Origin: Erythrobacter sp. F6033
GTDB lineage: Bacteria > Pseudomonadota > Alphaproteobacteria > Sphingomonadales > Sphingomonadaceae
Reading direction: 5' to 3'
NCBI RefSeq assembly: GCF_023016005.1
Contig: NZ_JALKAZ010000001.1
Coordinates: 1,674,001 to 1,738,000 of the forward strand
Length of the DNA stretch: 64,000 nt
Shown here piece by piece: positions 27,130 to 35,600 of the stretch. Position 1 is the stretch's first letter; every line of letters begins with the position of its first letter. A program made the translations under genes and the position numbers. The notes below the pieces were generated by a model. It did no database searches, was not told the origin of the DNA, and was given only the letters and a program-made list of their open reading frames with translations.

Positions 27130-27812
27130 GCGAACACCTCTGTCAGGTCTTCCATCTCTTCCGAAAGCACCCGGTAGGTGGCGACTGACAGCGCCATCAT
27201 CATGATCGGGATGATGTTGAGCGAAATGGAGAGGAAAACTCCGGCGAGCGGATTGTTGACCATGTCACTGCCTTGGAAAACGGTGCTTCCGGTGAATGTC
27301 GCAACAACAATGACACCCCAAAAAGCAATAATCCCGATCACGCCAATCGCGGTGTAGGCGAGCGATAGCGAAAACGTGCTGCCGTCGCTCTTACGCCATG
27401 CATCTCCGATCGCGTCGAACAGATTGCTCTTACCAGCGACCAGATAGCACGGGGCCATGATCCATTTCGCGCCAAGCAAAATTCCCGGAATCCAGAAGAA
27501 ATTGAATCCGATCATGATTGCCATGCCAAGGATAATTGCCATGCCGAAAAAGCTGAACACCCGATATTGGTCATCATGGGTTAGCCCTGCCCGCGCCAGC
27601 ATCTGTCGGCACAGCCAGTACTGCGCCGGGAAATAGAGAAGGAAACTCAGGGTCGAAACCAACCCTTCAACCATGTCGACCGCCAACAGCAAACCAATCG
27701 CTGCAAAGACAGCTAAATACATTGCGATTTCACGGCGACTTGCTCCCAGCACATCAAATGTGCCGCTGATCAATTCGCCAGTGGTTGCGGTCCGATTTGG
27801 TACATAGGCCAT
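27126..27812 (-). CDS. Polytopic membrane protein, paralog 2 of 3
   Basis: A 228-residue protein beginning with a soluble stretch (NRTATTGELISGTFDVLG) and then about six membrane segments. The centre has IPGILLGAKWIMAPCYLV followed by an amphipathic DAIGDAWRKS, the same layout as paralog 1 (PGIILIVRWSLALPLV, then FGESWEKT). The end YRVLSEEMEDLTEVFA parallels YRLSSDPAEEMMEVFE. It starts 5 bases after paralog 1 and overlaps paralog 3. This layout is seen in the GlpQ-associated membrane-domain family; no enzyme motif is present. Confidence 0.72.
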   Translation of the reverse strand: MAYVPNRTATTGELISGTFDVLGASRREIAMYLAVFAAIGLLLAVDMVEGLVSTLSFLLYFPAQYWLCRQMLARAGLTHDDQYRVFSFFGMAIILGMAIMIGFNFFWIPGILLGAKWIMAPCYLVAGKSNLFDAIGDAWRKSDGSTFSLSLAYTAIGVIGIIAFWGVIVVATFTGSTVFQGSDMVNNPLAGVFLSISLNIIPIMMMALSVATYRVLSEEMEDLTEVFA

Positions 27813-27817
27813 GCTGA

Positions 27818-28537
27818 CTATTCAAAGACCTCCATCATCTCTTCGGCGGGATCGCTGGAGAGACGGTAGATCGCAATGGCCAAGCCGATAAAGATTGCCG
27901 AGGCAACAGAATCGGCGATGGCAGACGCCACGATGATCGGGATGGATGAAAAGCCACTAAGCAAGCCGGTGAAACCGCCGAGCACCGCGCTGACGATGAA
28001 GATCGAAATCGCAAGGATGACCGCCGCACCGAAGATCGACCAGCTATGGCCGCTTGTCTTCTCCCAGCTTTCCCCGAAAGTATCCATTGCGGGGAGCTTG
28101 CCTTCAATCACTAAAGGCAGCGCCAGAGACCACCGCACGATCAGTATTATGCCAGGGACAATAAGCAGCAGGATGCCAAGGCCGATGCCTAGGATGGCGA
28201 GAAGGTAAATCCCTAGCCATGGCCAAAACCGCCCAAAACCAGGGGAAGGATCCCGGGCCATCAGAGCAGCATAAAGCCAGTAAATCAGAACGATGCTGAT
28301 CAGAAATGCCACGATATAGATTATGACTACTCCCGCGCCCATCGCCAGCATTTTCTCAGTGATGTTAAAGCCTGCATTGAATCCAAGGGCACTGCTTGGT
28401 CCGCCCTCTCCAATCCATCCATTAAAGGCGTTGATCGGCACCATAATTGCCAGAAATATTCCGACCAACCGGCCGTTTTCTCGTAATTCTGCAAATGTCT
28501 GGCCGAGCAGACTTGAAAGTGTAAGCCCTTGGTTCAT
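27818..28537 (-). CDS. Polytopic membrane protein, paralog 1 of 3
   Basis: A 239-residue protein starting with TLSSLLGQTFAELREN, then about six membrane segments, with VPGIILIVRWSLALPLV in the centre and EEMMEVFE at the end. It is first in a run of three related genes on the minus strand, 29 bases after dprA. The set looks like a tandem triplication followed by divergence. All three share a short acidic C-terminus ending in F-E or F-A, which may be a cytoplasmic contact site. Confidence 0.72.
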   Translation of the reverse strand: MNQGLTLSSLLGQTFAELRENGRLVGIFLAIMVPINAFNGWIGEGGPSSALGFNAGFNITEKMLAMGAGVVIIYIVAFLISIVLIYWLYAALMARDPSPGFGRFWPWLGIYLLAILGIGLGILLLIVPGIILIVRWSLALPLVIEGKLPAMDTFGESWEKTSGHSWSIFGAAVILAISIFIVSAVLGGFTGLLSGFSSIPIIVASAIADSVASAIFIGLAIAIYRLSSDPAEEMMEVFE

Positions 28538-28566
28538 TTGAATTCTACGCCCCTGTTTTTCATGTG

Positions 28567-29709
28567 TTAACCGCCTGCCCCGGTTAGGCTCACCAGTCCA
28601 CCGGCATGGCGTTCCAATTCCCCGGCAATCTCCAGTTCCAGCAGCGCCATGTGCACTGCGGCTGCGCTCGTATCTGACTGACGAATTAGCTCATCAACGC
28701 TAATCGGAGCGGTCGAAAGCAAGCCAGAAACGGCATGAGTGCCCGCCCCCGGATCAGCCTGCGTCAATTCGCTATTGTCGAATTCTATCTCCTCTTCGGC
28801 AACGCGGAATGTAGAGCGCGGCGCGCCTGTAAAACTCTGCAACAGCTCGATCACTTCGTCCGGCGATTGCACAAGCACAGCGCCATCCCGAATAAGCTGA
28901 TTACAACCAAGTGATCGCGTATCAAGCGGTGAACCGGGGATGGCCATGACCTCGCGGCCCGCCTCACCCGCCAAGCGCGCAGTGATTAGCGTGCCCGATT
29001 TCGGCGCAGCCTCCACGACCAAAGTACCGCTGGCCAATCCTGCGATAATCCGGTTGCGGCTTGGGAAATGGCGCCCGCGCGGTTCCGTCCCTGGCGGTTG
29101 TTCCGCAATCAGCAGGCCTTCTGTCGCAATCTGTTCCTGAAGATCGGCGTGTTGCGGCGGATAGGCGATGTCGATCCCGCTGGCGATTACACCGATGGTT
29201 CCCCCACCGCTTGCTTGCAATGCCCCTTGATGGCTTGCTCCATCGATACCGCGAGCGAGACCAGAGACCACGGTAAAACCTGCCTCGGCTAGCGAGCCTG
29301 CAAACTCCCGCGCCAGTTTGACCGCCGCTGCACTGGCATTGCGCGCGCCAACCATCGCTACGCATGGCTGGGATGCGAGGGCGAGCTTGCCACGGCACGT
29401 GATGATTGGCGGTGCGCTTTCCAATTGTGCGAGCAATTCGGGGTAGTCGGGTTGATCGTGGAAGAGATACCGCGCGCCCGCTTTGCGAACGCCAATGACT
29501 TCCGCTTCAATGCGTTCAACCGGTGCCGGTTGATAAGAATTTTTCCCACGGCTTGCGAGTTCCGGCAACGCCTCAAGAGCAGCAGTCGCAGTGCCAAAAC
29601 GCGTTAAGAGCTGCGCGTAGCTAACGGGGCCAATATTTGGCGATCGCAGCAATCGAATTCGGGCGAACGCCTCGGCTTGAGATAGCGCTGAACCTGTGTC
29701 GCCGCTCAC
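28567..29709 (-). CDS. dprA: DNA-processing protein DprA
   Basis: Loads RecA on incoming single-stranded DNA during natural transformation. The 380 residues have an N-terminal SAM-like region, a Rossmann-type SLOG domain (VGARNASAAAV, SGLARGIDGASHQGAL, the ASGIDIAYPPQ loop, FPSRNRIIAGL, EAAPKSGTLITA) and a C-terminal winged-helix (LSTAPISVDELIRQSD). Length is typical. Its start overlaps the plsY stop (ATGA), an order found in many Proteobacteria. It shows that the strain may be competent, although other competence genes are not in the window. Confidence 0.94.
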   Translation of the reverse strand: MSGDTGSALSQAEAFARIRLLRSPNIGPVSYAQLLTRFGTATAALEALPELASRGKNSYQPAPVERIEAEVIGVRKAGARYLFHDQPDYPELLAQLESAPPIITCRGKLALASQPCVAMVGARNASAAAVKLAREFAGSLAEAGFTVVSGLARGIDGASHQGALQASGGGTIGVIASGIDIAYPPQHADLQEQIATEGLLIAEQPPGTEPRGRHFPSRNRIIAGLASGTLVVEAAPKSGTLITARLAGEAGREVMAIPGSPLDTRSLGCNQLIRDGAVLVQSPDEVIELLQSFTGAPRSTFRVAEEEIEFDNSELTQADPGAGTHAVSGLLSTAPISVDELIRQSDTSAAAVHMALLELEIAGELERHAGGLVSLTGAGG

Positions 29710-30287
29710 TTCTTGCTGCCGACCTTGGGCTCTTCACCTCTCATAAGCCGCCCGATATTCGCGCGATGTTGCACCAACACAATCGCAGCGATGCCGATCA
29801 GCGGCCAGACAACGAGCGCATAACCCATCAGCCAAGCCGCGACAGGTGCGGCGACAACCGTGGTCATGGAAGACACCGAAGAAATACGGCTGATCGCGAG
29901 CGTTGCCGCCCAGATTCCAGCGCAAACAAGCATGACAGGCCAAGCAAGCGCCAGCAGAACGCCGGCTGCTGTGGCGAAGCCCTTGCCTCCCTTGAATTTG
30001 AGCCACGGCGTGAAGCAATGCCCTGCAACAGCAGCAACGGCAGCGACTCCTTCCGTGCCAGACAGAAAGTGCTGCGCCAAAAAGACAGGCACAGCCCCTT
30101 TTGCGGCATCCAAAAGAACGGTTGCAGCAGCCAAGCCTTTGTTACCTGTGCGCAGGACATTGGTGGCGCCGATGCTGCCACTGCCGATATCGCGCACATC
30201 GCCCAAACCCGCAGCCTTTGTCAGCACAAGGCCAAACGGGATTGATCCCATTAGAAATCCCATAAGCGCCGCGTAGATCAATTCCAT
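29706..30287 (-). CDS. plsY: Glycerol-3-phosphate acyltransferase PlsY
   Basis: Integral membrane enzyme that acylates glycerol-3-phosphate from acyl-phosphate, starting phospholipid synthesis. The 193 residues contain about five membrane segments and the conserved active-site loops GSIPFGLV, GSGSIGATNVLRTGNK and FKGGKGFATAAGV. ATG 30287 has AAAGGA 5 bases upstream. It diverges from murI across a short gap. The C-terminus is basic and cytoplasmic (RGEEPKVGSKK). Confidence 0.94.
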   Translation of the reverse strand: MELIYAALMGFLMGSIPFGLVLTKAAGLGDVRDIGSGSIGATNVLRTGNKGLAAATVLLDAAKGAVPVFLAQHFLSGTEGVAAVAAVAGHCFTPWLKFKGGKGFATAAGVLLALAWPVMLVCAGIWAATLAISRISSVSSMTTVVAAPVAAWLMGYALVVWPLIGIAAIVLVQHRANIGRLMRGEEPKVGSKK

Positions 30288-30382
30288 GTTGGTCCTTTAT
30301 CCAAATGCCGATTGGCTTTTGCCGGTTCACATTTATCCGTGCCTAAGTAATAGACAGCCCGACGACAAGCTTACAGCGGACA

Positions 30383-31189
30383 ATAACAGCCATTACCGAT
30401 CCATCTGCCCCAATTCTGATCCTCGACACCGGCGTTGGCGGGCTGACGGTGCTTGGCGAAGTGCGCAAAATGTTGCCGGAAGCACCGGTTATCTTCGCCG
30501 CCGATCAAGCAGGCCTGCCCTATGGCACGAAGAGCGAGGCAGAGGTCGCTGCGCGGGTCTGCGGACTGCTTGGACGGATGGCAGAACGGTATCGCCCTCG
30601 GCTGATCTGTATCGCATGCAACACTGCAAGCACGATCGCTTTGGGAATGGTACGCGATGTGTTGGAGATCCCGATTGTCGGCACAGTGCCCGCCATCAAA
30701 CCAGCTGCGGCTCTAACCAAAAGCGGCACAATCGGATTGCTCGGGACCGAGGCAACCATTCGTCAGACGTATGTCGACAACCTCGAACATGAATTTGCCG
30801 CGGGAAAAACGATGCTTCGCCATGCAGCGCCCGGCTTGGTCGAACCCGCCGAAAGAAAGCTGCGCGGCAAACCAGTCGATCAATCAGAGATCGACACGGC
30901 TGTGGCGGGTCTGCTCGCGAAACCAGGTGCAGAGACGATCGATACGGTAGTGCTCGCCTGTACGCACTTCCCGTTACTCGCCGATGAGCTGAAGATTGCT
31001 TTGGGCGAGCATATCAACCTGATCGACGGCGCGGAGGGAATTGCAAAGCGTATCGAATTCCTCACTCGTGGACAGGAATTCTGCCGCTCTAAGCCAGATT
31101 TTGCGGTGACAACTGGCCCGCTTGAAGCATTCGTTCCGCTCGGCCCGGCACTTGCCCAATACGGGATTGAGGACATTCAGACTTTTTAG
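30383..31189 (+). CDS. murI: Glutamate racemase with no ordinary start codon
   Basis: Makes D-glutamate for peptidoglycan. Both catalytic Cys sites are present (IACNTASTIA; VLACTHFPLL), as is the PYGTK motif. The family N-terminus, normally FDSGVGGLTV, reads ILDTGVGGLTV and is encoded from about 30413. No ATG, GTG or TTG occurs in this frame between the stop at 30344 and GTG 30449, which lies after that motif. I begin at ATA 30383, which gives ITAITDPSAPIL; related starts would be MTA-type. Rare alternatives are ATT 30392, ATT 30413 or CTG 30416. GTG 30449 would lose the first catalytic Asp. Confidence 0.82.
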   Translation: MTAITDPSAPILILDTGVGGLTVLGEVRKMLPEAPVIFAADQAGLPYGTKSEAEVAARVCGLLGRMAERYRPRLICIACNTASTIALGMVRDVLEIPIVGTVPAIKPAAALTKSGTIGLLGTEATIRQTYVDNLEHEFAAGKTMLRHAAPGLVEPAERKLRGKPVDQSEIDTAVAGLLAKPGAETIDTVVLACTHFPLLADELKIALGEHINLIDGAEGIAKRIEFLTRGQEFCRSKPDFAVTTGPLEAFVPLGPALAQYGIEDIQTF

Positions 31190-31318
31190 CTGAGAACCAC
31201 TCGCAAAGATCGCGGTGGCAAAACCGATCACACTTTCCTAGATAATCGGCAACAACAGGGTGCAATCACGGGCTACGATCCCAAAACCTTACGGCACTTC
31301 ACAGCACGAGTCTGTCAT

Positions 31319-32539
31319 TTGAATTACGATCAAGTATTCGACACCGCGATTGACCGCCTTCACGAAGAAGGTCGCTATCGCGTGTTCATAGACATCATGC
31401 GTAACAAAGGCGCGTATCCCAATGCCCGGTGCTTTCACGGACATAACGGGCCAAAGCCGATCACAGTTTGGTGCTCGAATGATTACTTGTGCATGGGCCA
31501 GCACGAAAAAGTTATCGCCGCGATGGAAGAGGCTCTGCACGATGTTGGCGCTGGATCGGGCGGCACACGCAATATTGGCGGCAACACGCATTTGCACGTT
31601 GAGCTCGAAAAAGAACTCGCCGATCTTCACGGCAAAGATAGCGCGCTGACCTTTACCAGCGGCTATGTCTCAAACGACGCAACGCTCTCTACCTTGGGCA
31701 AACTGCTTCCCGGCTGCGTAATTTTCTCGGACGCGCTCAACCACGCAAGCATGATTGCCGGCATCCGTAATTCGGGCTGCGAGAAACGCGTTTTCCGCCA
31801 CAATGACATGGCGCATCTGGAAGAGATGCTGGCGGCAGAAGACCACAGCGCGCCAAAAGTTATCGCGTTCGAAAGTGTCTATTCGATGGATGGCGACGTC
31901 GCACCGATTCATGCGATTTGCGATCTTGCCGAGAAATACAACGCGCTGACCTATATCGACGAGGTCCACGCGGTTGGCATGTATGGCGAGAATGGTGGCG
32001 GAATTTCGCAGCGGGACAATGCTGCGCACCGCATCGACATTATCGAAGGCACCTTGGGCAAAGCATTCGGCGTTATGGGCGGATATATTGCCGCAGACAC
32101 TCGCATCGTTGATTGCATTCGCTCCTATGCCCCCGGCTTTATCTTCACGACATCGCTCTCACCTGTTCTCGTTGCTGGTGTTCTCGCGTCTGTGAAGCAC
32201 CTCAAAGCAAGCAATGTTGAACGCAACGCCCAGCAGCAGGCGGCGGCTGTTCTGAAACTGAAATTTGCCGAAGCGGGCTTGCCCGTAATGGACAGCGTCA
32301 CACATATCGTGCCGCTAATGGTCGGCGATCCGGTCCGCGCGAAGAAGATCAGCGATATCCTTCTCGCCGAGTACGGCGTCTATGTTCAGCCGATCAATTT
32401 CCCAACAGTTCCCCGGGGCACAGAGCGGTTGCGCTTCACTCCCGGGCCCCATCACACAGAAGAGATGATGGACGAACTGACCAACGCATTGGTCGAGATT
32501 TGGGACCGTCTGGATATGGAACTGGCGCAGGCTGCTTGA
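31319..32539 (+). CDS. hemA: 5-aminolevulinate synthase
   Basis: PLP enzyme condensing glycine and succinyl-CoA, first step of heme synthesis by the C4 route used by alphaproteobacteria. The 406-residue chain shows the N-terminus MNYDQVFD, the glycine-binding [21 protein letters not shown] with the PLP Asp-His region, the PLP Lys in GTLGKAFG, and the C-terminal [18 protein letters not shown] 31319 is the only start giving this normal N-terminus. The succinyl-CoA that it uses can come from the propionate genes in this window. A 129-base gap precedes it. Confidence 0.97.
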   Translation: MNYDQVFDTAIDRLHEEGRYRVFIDIMRNKGAYPNARCFHGHNGPKPITVWCSNDYLCMGQHEKVIAAMEEALHDVGAGSGGTRNIGGNTHLHVELEKELADLHGKDSALTFTSGYVSNDATLSTLGKLLPGCVIFSDALNHASMIAGIRNSGCEKRVFRHNDMAHLEEMLAAEDHSAPKVIAFESVYSMDGDVAPIHAICDLAEKYNALTYIDEVHAVGMYGENGGGISQRDNAAHRIDIIEGTLGKAFGVMGGYIAADTRIVDCIRSYAPGFIFTTSLSPVLVAGVLASVKHLKASNVERNAQQQAAAVLKLKFAEAGLPVMDSVTHIVPLMVGDPVRAKKISDILLAEYGVYVQPINFPTVPRGTERLRFTPGPHHTEEMMDELTNALVEIWDRLDMELAQAA

Positions 32540-32591
32540 TCCGCTCCAGTTGATCGCGCACTTCCATCGCTACTCTAGAGGACAATCATAT

Positions 32592-33533
32592 ATGGGCCGA
32601 TACATAGCTTTTTTGCTGCCTGCATCCTGCCTCTTAGCAGCCTGCGGAGGGGGCAGTTCTAGTGCTCCCCCGCCAACCAGCACTCCCGCCCCCTCACCAT
32701 CGCCAAGCCCGACTCCTGTACCGACATACACCGCCTTTGCCGACCAGACTGGTGCGCAGAGCTATGTTTCTAGCTGCGCAGGTTACGACACCAATGTAAC
32801 TCCTGCTGTTACAATTGCCGCATCGGCCTTTGGTGACGGTTTAAGCTTCGATCTTGCCGCTGACAAAGAAACGTGGACGATTACCGGTTCAGGTTTGAAC
32901 GCGATGTTTGGACCGACACCAACCGCGGACAGTGACGACAACGAAACAATCTATGTTCGCCAGATTGCCCAAGGCCCACAAGTATTTATTTTGCGGTCAC
33001 CCAGCCTCAACGGTCTAACTGTCGAGTTTGCCCGGGCTGGCTCGGTTGCTGTCCGAACCACTGGAGACATTGAGTTTTCATGTGTGTTCGGCGTCCCAAC
33101 GCAGACCAACGATACGTTCCCGACATCGGTCGGAGCATCAGACGTGGACGTCACAGGCTTTGCTCGAATTATTGGGGGAGCAGACGCGGGGCCTTATGAT
33201 CTTAGTTCCAGCACTGCGAGCCTAGCGGGCAACCCCAATGGAGGCGATTTGACCCTTTCGTTGACGCTTGCTGGTAGCCGAGACACAGGTATCCCAATGC
33301 CACCGCAATCTCCGGTCGACTTTGGATCGTTTAGCGGAAACGGACCGGTTACGATTTCAGCTACAAACTTTGGCGGAAATCTCTCGTCCAATGACCTGTC
33401 TGGGGTCACTGCAAACTTTGGCGGATGGTTCTTCGGCCCTCAGGCAATCGAGACTGGAATCTCCTTCAGCGCTGAAGGCATTAGGACCGATGGCAGCCGT
33501 ATCGTCATCCACGGCACAGTTATCGCCCGATAG
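32592..33533 (+). CDS. Pro-rich lipoprotein A with TbpB-like C-terminal barrel
   Basis: A 313-residue lipoprotein with lipobox LLAAC (Cys 18), a Ser/Pro/Thr linker (about 26-45) and a Cys-containing globular domain. It is a paralog of lipoprotein B at 35601: both have a C-x-FG-x-PTQT-x-D motif, then a GPY/GAY segment, and end with G(W/Y)-x-x-GP and a beta hairpin, resembling the small barrel of transferrin-binding-protein-like proteins. ATG 32592 has AGAGGA about 9 bases upstream; a longer frame start at 32550 is not signal-like. Ligand and function are unknown. Confidence 0.7.
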   Translation: MGRYIAFLLPASCLLAACGGGSSSAPPPTSTPAPSPSPSPTPVPTYTAFADQTGAQSYVSSCAGYDTNVTPAVTIAASAFGDGLSFDLAADKETWTITGSGLNAMFGPTPTADSDDNETIYVRQIAQGPQVFILRSPSLNGLTVEFARAGSVAVRTTGDIEFSCVFGVPTQTNDTFPTSVGASDVDVTGFARIIGGADAGPYDLSSSTASLAGNPNGGDLTLSLTLAGSRDTGIPMPPQSPVDFGSFSGNGPVTISATNFGGNLSSNDLSGVTANFGGWFFGPQAIETGISFSAEGIRTDGSRIVIHGTVIAR

Positions 33534-33664
33534 AGATTCTCCGCAATTCAGTTCGGCCCCATCACACACTTGATCAGACCAGACGGCGCGGTTCCCTAAC
33601 GGATTTTGCGCGGCTACGGGCTTAGGCTAGTCCTTTTGCTCAATTCAGTAAGGACACAATTAAA

Positions 33665-34357
33665 ATGAGCGGCAACCCCGAACAAAAGTATGACGAAGTA
33701 GTACGCGGGCGCAAATCGATCCGTGGCTATCTCGACAAGCCTGTTTCGCGTGAATTGATCGAAGAAGTGCTCGGCCTAGCGATGCGTTCGCCTTCGTCGA
33801 TGAACACACAGCCGTATCACTTCCACGTGATCACGGGCGAACCGCTCGACAAAATCCGCAAGGGCAACACCGAACGTATTCTTGCTGGTGAACCGGACAG
33901 CCGCGAATTCCGGCGCGGTGAGCCTTTTGCAGGCGTCCACCGCGAACGTCAGATCGAAGTCGCCAAACAGCTCTTCGCCGAAATGGGGATCGAGCGTGAC
34001 GACAAGGAGGCACGTCAAGACTGGGTTCTGCGCGGTTTTCGCCAGTTTGACGCGCCCGTCTGCGTGATCGTCACCTACGACCGCGAACTGGGCACCAGCG
34101 ATGACACAGCGTTTGATTGCGGTGCGGCGACGACTGCTCTTGTAAACGCGGCATGGTCGCGCGGGCTCGGCTGCGTCATCAATTCGCAGGGCATCATGCA
34201 GAGTCCGGTCGTTCGTGAACATGCCGGTATTCCGGACGATCAGGTCATAATGAAAGCGGTGGCAATGGGCTGGCCTGACCCCGATTTTCCAGCGAATGCG
34301 GTATACACTCACCGCAAGGAACCAAGCGACGCTATGCGGTTCGTCGGCTTTGATTGA
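33665..34357 (+). CDS. Nitroreductase family protein
   Basis: FMN-dependent oxidoreductase of 230 residues. Family features are RKSIRGYLDKPV at the start (the Arg/Ser that binds FMN phosphate), the APSSMNTQPYHFHV-like loop (here RSPSSMNTQPYHFHV), then LVNAAWSRGLGCVI and AVAMGWPD. It probably uses NAD(P)H to reduce quinones or nitroaromatics, but the physiological substrate is unknown. An AAGGA site lies about 10 bases before ATG 33665. The 131-base gap upstream shows no further feature; a weak 7-base hairpin (34381-34398) follows the stop. Confidence 0.85.
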   Translation: MSGNPEQKYDEVVRGRKSIRGYLDKPVSRELIEEVLGLAMRSPSSMNTQPYHFHVITGEPLDKIRKGNTERILAGEPDSREFRRGEPFAGVHRERQIEVAKQLFAEMGIERDDKEARQDWVLRGFRQFDAPVCVIVTYDRELGTSDDTAFDCGAATTALVNAAWSRGLGCVINSQGIMQSPVVREHAGIPDDQVIMKAVAMGWPDPDFPANAVYTHRKEPSDAMRFVGFD

Positions 34358-34433
34358 CCGTTCGTCAGGCACCGACTCCTAACCGTTATTCAACGGTTCG
34401 CCGCATCTGACACCCCAATCACCCTCACATTTG

Positions 34434-34446
34434 CAAGTCTGACTTG
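34434..34446. promoter_or_regulatory. Operator-like palindrome upstream of the OmpA-family gene
   Basis: CAAGT-CTG-ACTTG is a perfect 5-base inverted repeat with a 3-base spacer, 60 bases before ATG 34507. Its position suits a regulator site near the promoter, but no consensus is recognised and no regulator gene is adjacent. Confidence 0.25.
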
Positions 34447-34506
34447 TAAATTCATCTGAATGAAAGTGTCAGGGGCCATAGCGGGGCGAGTTTGAAGGAG
34501 TACACA

Positions 34507-35430
34507 ATGAAAAAGATTTCACTCAGGTCGCGTGGTTTGGCTGCTGTGGCCGTGGTTTCGATGGCGGCACCAGCCGCTCTGGCGGCCCAAGATGCGGGCC
34601 CTGTTCGGGTGTCGGACCAAACACAAGGTGACGTGTTGACCACCGTAACCGGTTCACCGCCTGCCGATTTATCGGGCCTTACCGAAGGACCGGAGATCGA
34701 AGGTCTGATCTCTGCCCGCGACGGTAATCGTCTGCAGGTCACGTCTGCTGACGGCACCAACACCGTTGTCACAATCGGCAGCGGCACCGTGATCAAGGCA
34801 AAAGGCGGATTTCTCGGCCTTGGCCGAACCGCTCTTACCGAAGATGCTTTGCTCAACGGTCTGCCTGTAAGCGTAGAGACTGTGGAATGGGCCAACCGTT
34901 TGGTCGCCACCGAGGTCGGGCTGAAGAACAAAGATTTGAAAACTGCGGCGATGATCCGCAGCGGCACCAATCAGCGTTTCGAACAGCAAGGTGCGCGGAT
35001 TACCGAGAACACTATCGCGACAGAGGCCCTTCGCGGCCGCTTTGGCGATATTGACCAGTACAATGTCAAAGGCACAACGAACGTGTATTTTGACACTGGC
35101 AAATACAACCTCTCGGCAGAATCCCGCGCAGAGCTTTGTCAGGCGGCATCGCAAGCAGAAGGCATGAGCAACGCGCTTCTGCTGGTCGTCGGCTACACCG
35201 ATTCAACGGGCAGCTATGAGATCAATCAGGAACTCAGCGAAAAGCGTGCTGGCCGCGTGGTCAATTTCCTTCAGCAGGAATGCAGCTGGAAACCGTACCG
35301 CATGCTTACGCCAACCGGCATGGCAGCGTCTGACCCGGCAGCGGACAACTCAACCGCATACGGCAAAGCACAAAACCGCCGCGTTGCGGTAAACATCCTG
35401 GTCAGCAAGAGCGCCGAAGGATTGAACTAA
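34507..35430 (+). CDS. OmpA-family outer membrane/peptidoglycan-binding protein
   Basis: A 307-residue exported protein. The signal peptide (MKKISLRSRGLAAVAVVSMA to AALAAQ) is followed by a poorly known N-terminal part (about 28-175) containing GTVIKAKGGFLGLG. The C-terminal OmpA domain is about 190-305, with VYFDTGKYNLS, the GYTDSTGSYEINQELSEKRA peptidoglycan-binding motif (Asp and Arg conserved) and QNRRVAVNIL. ATG 34507 has an AAGGAG site 6 bases upstream; a TTG five codons earlier overlaps that site. A strong terminator follows, so it is probably monocistronic. Its role is likely linking envelope to peptidoglycan. Confidence 0.85.
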   Translation: MKKISLRSRGLAAVAVVSMAAPAALAAQDAGPVRVSDQTQGDVLTTVTGSPPADLSGLTEGPEIEGLISARDGNRLQVTSADGTNTVVTIGSGTVIKAKGGFLGLGRTALTEDALLNGLPVSVETVEWANRLVATEVGLKNKDLKTAAMIRSGTNQRFEQQGARITENTIATEALRGRFGDIDQYNVKGTTNVYFDTGKYNLSAESRAELCQAASQAEGMSNALLLVVGYTDSTGSYEINQELSEKRAGRVVNFLQQECSWKPYRMLTPTGMAASDPAADNSTAYGKAQNRRVAVNILVSKSAEGLN

Positions 35431-35460
35431 AACCGGCCAGAATTGATCGCAAATTATGAA

Positions 35461-35489
35461 AAGGGCGGTCCTTCGGGGCCGCCCTTTTT
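35461..35489 (+). terminator. Intrinsic terminator with UUCG tetraloop
   Basis: A perfect 11-pair stem (AAGGGCGGTCC with GGGGCCGCCCTT side, one G-U pair) capped by the extra-stable TTCG loop and followed by five Ts, 31 bases after the OmpA-family stop. It is the clearest intrinsic terminator in the window. Confidence 0.9.
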
Positions 35490-35600
35490 CGTCCTTCATC
35501 AGCAAGTGATGACGGTTGACTAGGCTTCACAATATTTAGCCTAGTTGGGAATAGAGCGCGATGCTAACATAATTGCCAAACAGTAACTTAAGGTAGAAAT

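Noticed and set aside
34381-34398. AACCGTT/AACGGTT hairpin as terminator of the nitroreductase gene.
   Set aside because: Only 7 pairs and no T-run; too weak to call.
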